Shown: positions 62,661 through 64,000 of the stretch, piece by piece
How the letters are laid out: every line of letters starts with the position of its first letter
Numbering within the stretch: the stretch's first letter is position 1
Assembly (NCBI RefSeq): GCF_025370775.1
Contig: NZ_JAMXEX010000002.1
Coordinates: 648,519 to 712,518 of the forward strand
Origin: Ancylothrix sp. D3o
Lineage (GTDB): Bacteria; Cyanobacteriota; Cyanobacteriia; Cyanobacteriales; Oscillatoriaceae
DNA length: 64,000 nucleotides
Direction of reading: 5' to 3'
Program-made: the position numbers and the translations under genes
The notes under the pieces: model-generated
The model's database searches: none
Seen by the model: the letters and a program-made list of their open reading frames with translations, nothing else
What the model was told of the DNA's origin: nothing

Positions 62661-64000
62661 TTAAGCCTCAATCACAACTCGCAAATTACCTCTTTTTTTG
62701 GCAACACGGCAAGCGGTAGTATTGCCAGATCGCTCAAATTCTAAGTCAAGAATTGTGTTGCCGATTTTTAGATTTGAGAGGGATATTTTGTTGATTCTTT
62801 CGGGTAAGGTGGGGTCGATAATATGTAGGCAATTGTTGGGTGCGTCGGGAACTAAGTTCACCATCATTTGCAACAATTGAAAGATGCTGCCGGTTGCCCA
62901 AGCCTGCGGGGAGCAAGCAACAGGGTAACGAACCGGCCTGTTATTATCTTGACGTTCGTAGCCGCAAAAAAGTTCAGGAGGACGTTTATAAGCTTGAACG
63001 CGGGTCATGTCTAATAAGCCTTCTCCTATTTCGATAGCTTGTTCTACTAAACCTAGCGAACGCAGCCCAATTGCGATTAAGGAATTATCGTGAGGCCATA
63101 CTGAGCCTATGTGATATCCCATTGGATTATAGGCGGGAGATTTGCTGCTGAGGGTGCGGATTCCCCACCCGTTGAACATATCGGGGGCGCGGAGTCGTTC
63201 AGCTACGCTGTGTGCTTTTTCAAGTTCAAATATTCCTAGTTGTAAGCAGTGTCCGGGGTTGGAGGTGATGCTGTCTACCGGCTTGCCTTCTCCGTCTAAG
63301 GCGAGGGCGCAAAAATCCAAATCTTCTACCCAAAAGTCGCGGTTAAACCGCTGTTTTAAATTGCGGGCGTCTTCTTGCCAGCGATCTGCTAAGTCGAGGC
63401 GTTTTTTGAGGCGGGCAATTTCGGCTAGGCGAATTTTTGCTGCATAAACGTAGCCCTGTACTTCGGAGAGAGCGATGGGGCCGGTGGCTCTTTTTCCTTG
63501 GCGATCTACGATGCAGTCTCCTGAGTCTTTCCAACCTTGGTTATCTAAGCCTCTTTTTGATTGCCGGTCATAGGAGAGATAGCCGGTTTGTTGACAGTTT
63601 CGGTCTATCCATTCCATTGCCGCTAAGGCGTTTGGCCACAATTCTTCGAGCAGTTCTTTGTCGTTTGTCCAGGCAAAATATTCGGCATATAGCATTAGCC
63701 AAAGCGGTGTAGCATCGACTGTTCCGTAATAGGGAGTGTGGGGGATTTCTTCGCAGCGGGCCATTTCGCCGTAGCGAATTTCATGTAAGATTTTGCCTGG
63801 TTGTTCGTCGCGCCATTCGTCGTCTTTTTTGCCTTGATATTCCGCGAGTATTTGGAGGGTATCGCGGGCTAATTTGGGGTTTAGCATTAAAGTTTGGGAA
63901 GCGGCGATGATCGAGTCTCGTCCGAATAAAGTTGAGAACCAAGGTACGCCGGCTGATAAGGCTGTGTTTTTGCCGAAAGTTTGCCGCAAAATATATAAGT
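62661..64000 (-). CDS. amylo-alpha-1,6-glucosidase-type glycogen debranching enzyme, 5' partial
   Basis: C-terminal 445 residues or so of a protein that continues past the right edge; the frame stays open at 64000, so the listed TTG start at 63989 is not real. The (alpha/alpha)6-barrel domain is recognised from GVPWFSTLFGRDSIIA, GKILHEIRYGEMA, YYGTVDATPLWLML, GWKDSGDCIV and PMGYHIGSVWPHDNSLIA. These are the GDE_C family blocks, so alpha-1,6-glucosidase or a related glycosidase. With the GH65 fusion next door it suggests storage-glucan and disaccharide recycling. Confidence 0.9.
   Translation of the reverse strand, partial: LYILRQTFGKNTALSAGVPWFSTLFGRDSIIAASQTLMLNPKLARDTLQILAEYQGKKDDEWRDEQPGKILHEIRYGEMARCEEIPHTPYYGTVDATPLWLMLYAEYFAWTNDKELLEELWPNALAAMEWIDRNCQQTGYLSYDRQSKRGLDNQGWKDSGDCIVDRQGKRATGPIALSEVQGYVYAAKIRLAEIARLKKRLDLADRWQEDARNLKQRFNRDFWVEDLDFCALALDGEGKPVDSITSNPGHCLQLGIFELEKAHSVAERLRAPDMFNGWGIRTLSSKSPAYNPMGYHIGSVWPHDNSLIAIGLRSLGLVEQAIEIGEGLLDMTRVQAYKRPPELFCGYERQDNNRPVRYPVACSPQAWATGSIFQLLQMMVNLVPDAPNNCLHIIDPTLPERINKISLSNLKIGNTILDLEFERSGNTTACRVAKKRGNLRVVIEA

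Overview
The window looks like a chromosomal segment of a filamentous, Oscillatoriales-type cyanobacterium. The support is a cyanobacterial NdhD, a threonyl-tRNA synthetase without a TGS domain, a small RRM protein, cyanobacteria-restricted families (DUF2605, DUF2973, DUF3370, DUF4058), pentapeptide-repeat proteins, very long multi-PAS histidine kinases and a cyanobacteriochrome-type GAF domain. The DNA is AT-rich but full of GCCGG/CCGGC words, and no HIP1 octamer was noticed. The order-level assignment is inference. Both ends cut through genes.

Layout. 1-7 kb: end of a NUDIX hydrolase, a phnD-phnC-phnE-type uptake operon with a decayed second phnD tail, a PIN toxin/antitoxin pair, and two tandem pentapeptide-repeat genes, the second fused in frame to RidA. 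7-14.4 kb: two paralogous SLH plus GHL10 glycoside-hydrolase-like proteins, an RNA-binding protein with a long leader, and a DUF3370 protein.

15.6-37.9 kb: a dense sensory island, all on the + strand, of nine signalling genes. Two are giant HisKA_2 kinases, of 1596 aa (GAF, nine PAS domains, one of them LOV) and 1955 aa (four CBS, a cyanobacteriochrome-like GAF, eight PAS, a second GAF). Each is followed within 4-11 bp by a paralogous REC-histidine kinase hybrid. Around them sit two more kinases, a single-domain-like response regulator, a REC-GGDEF-EAL protein and another REC-kinase. A separate LOV histidine kinase lies at 41-42.8 kb and a methyl-accepting protein at 39.3-40.5 kb. Together they suggest blue-light and bilin-based light sensing feeding phosphorelays and cyclic-di-GMP breakdown.

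37.9-51.2 kb: an orphan sugar permease, SUI1, a 1791-aa RTX/cadherin/FG-GAP surface protein, and a duplicated divergent module (small ribbon-helix-helix-like gene versus an unknown gene) in which one copy is truncated. 51.3-64 kb: mostly housekeeping and carbohydrate genes: ndhD with an in-frame 24-bp triplication, thrB, DUF4058, thrS, DUF2605/DUF2973, a GH65 phosphorylase fused to beta-phosphoglucomutase, and a glycogen-debranching-type enzyme running off the right end.

The most notable items are the light-sensing kinase island, the RidA fusion, the paralog pair in which one glycosidase has lost motif residues, and the duplicated module around 49.4-51.2 kb.
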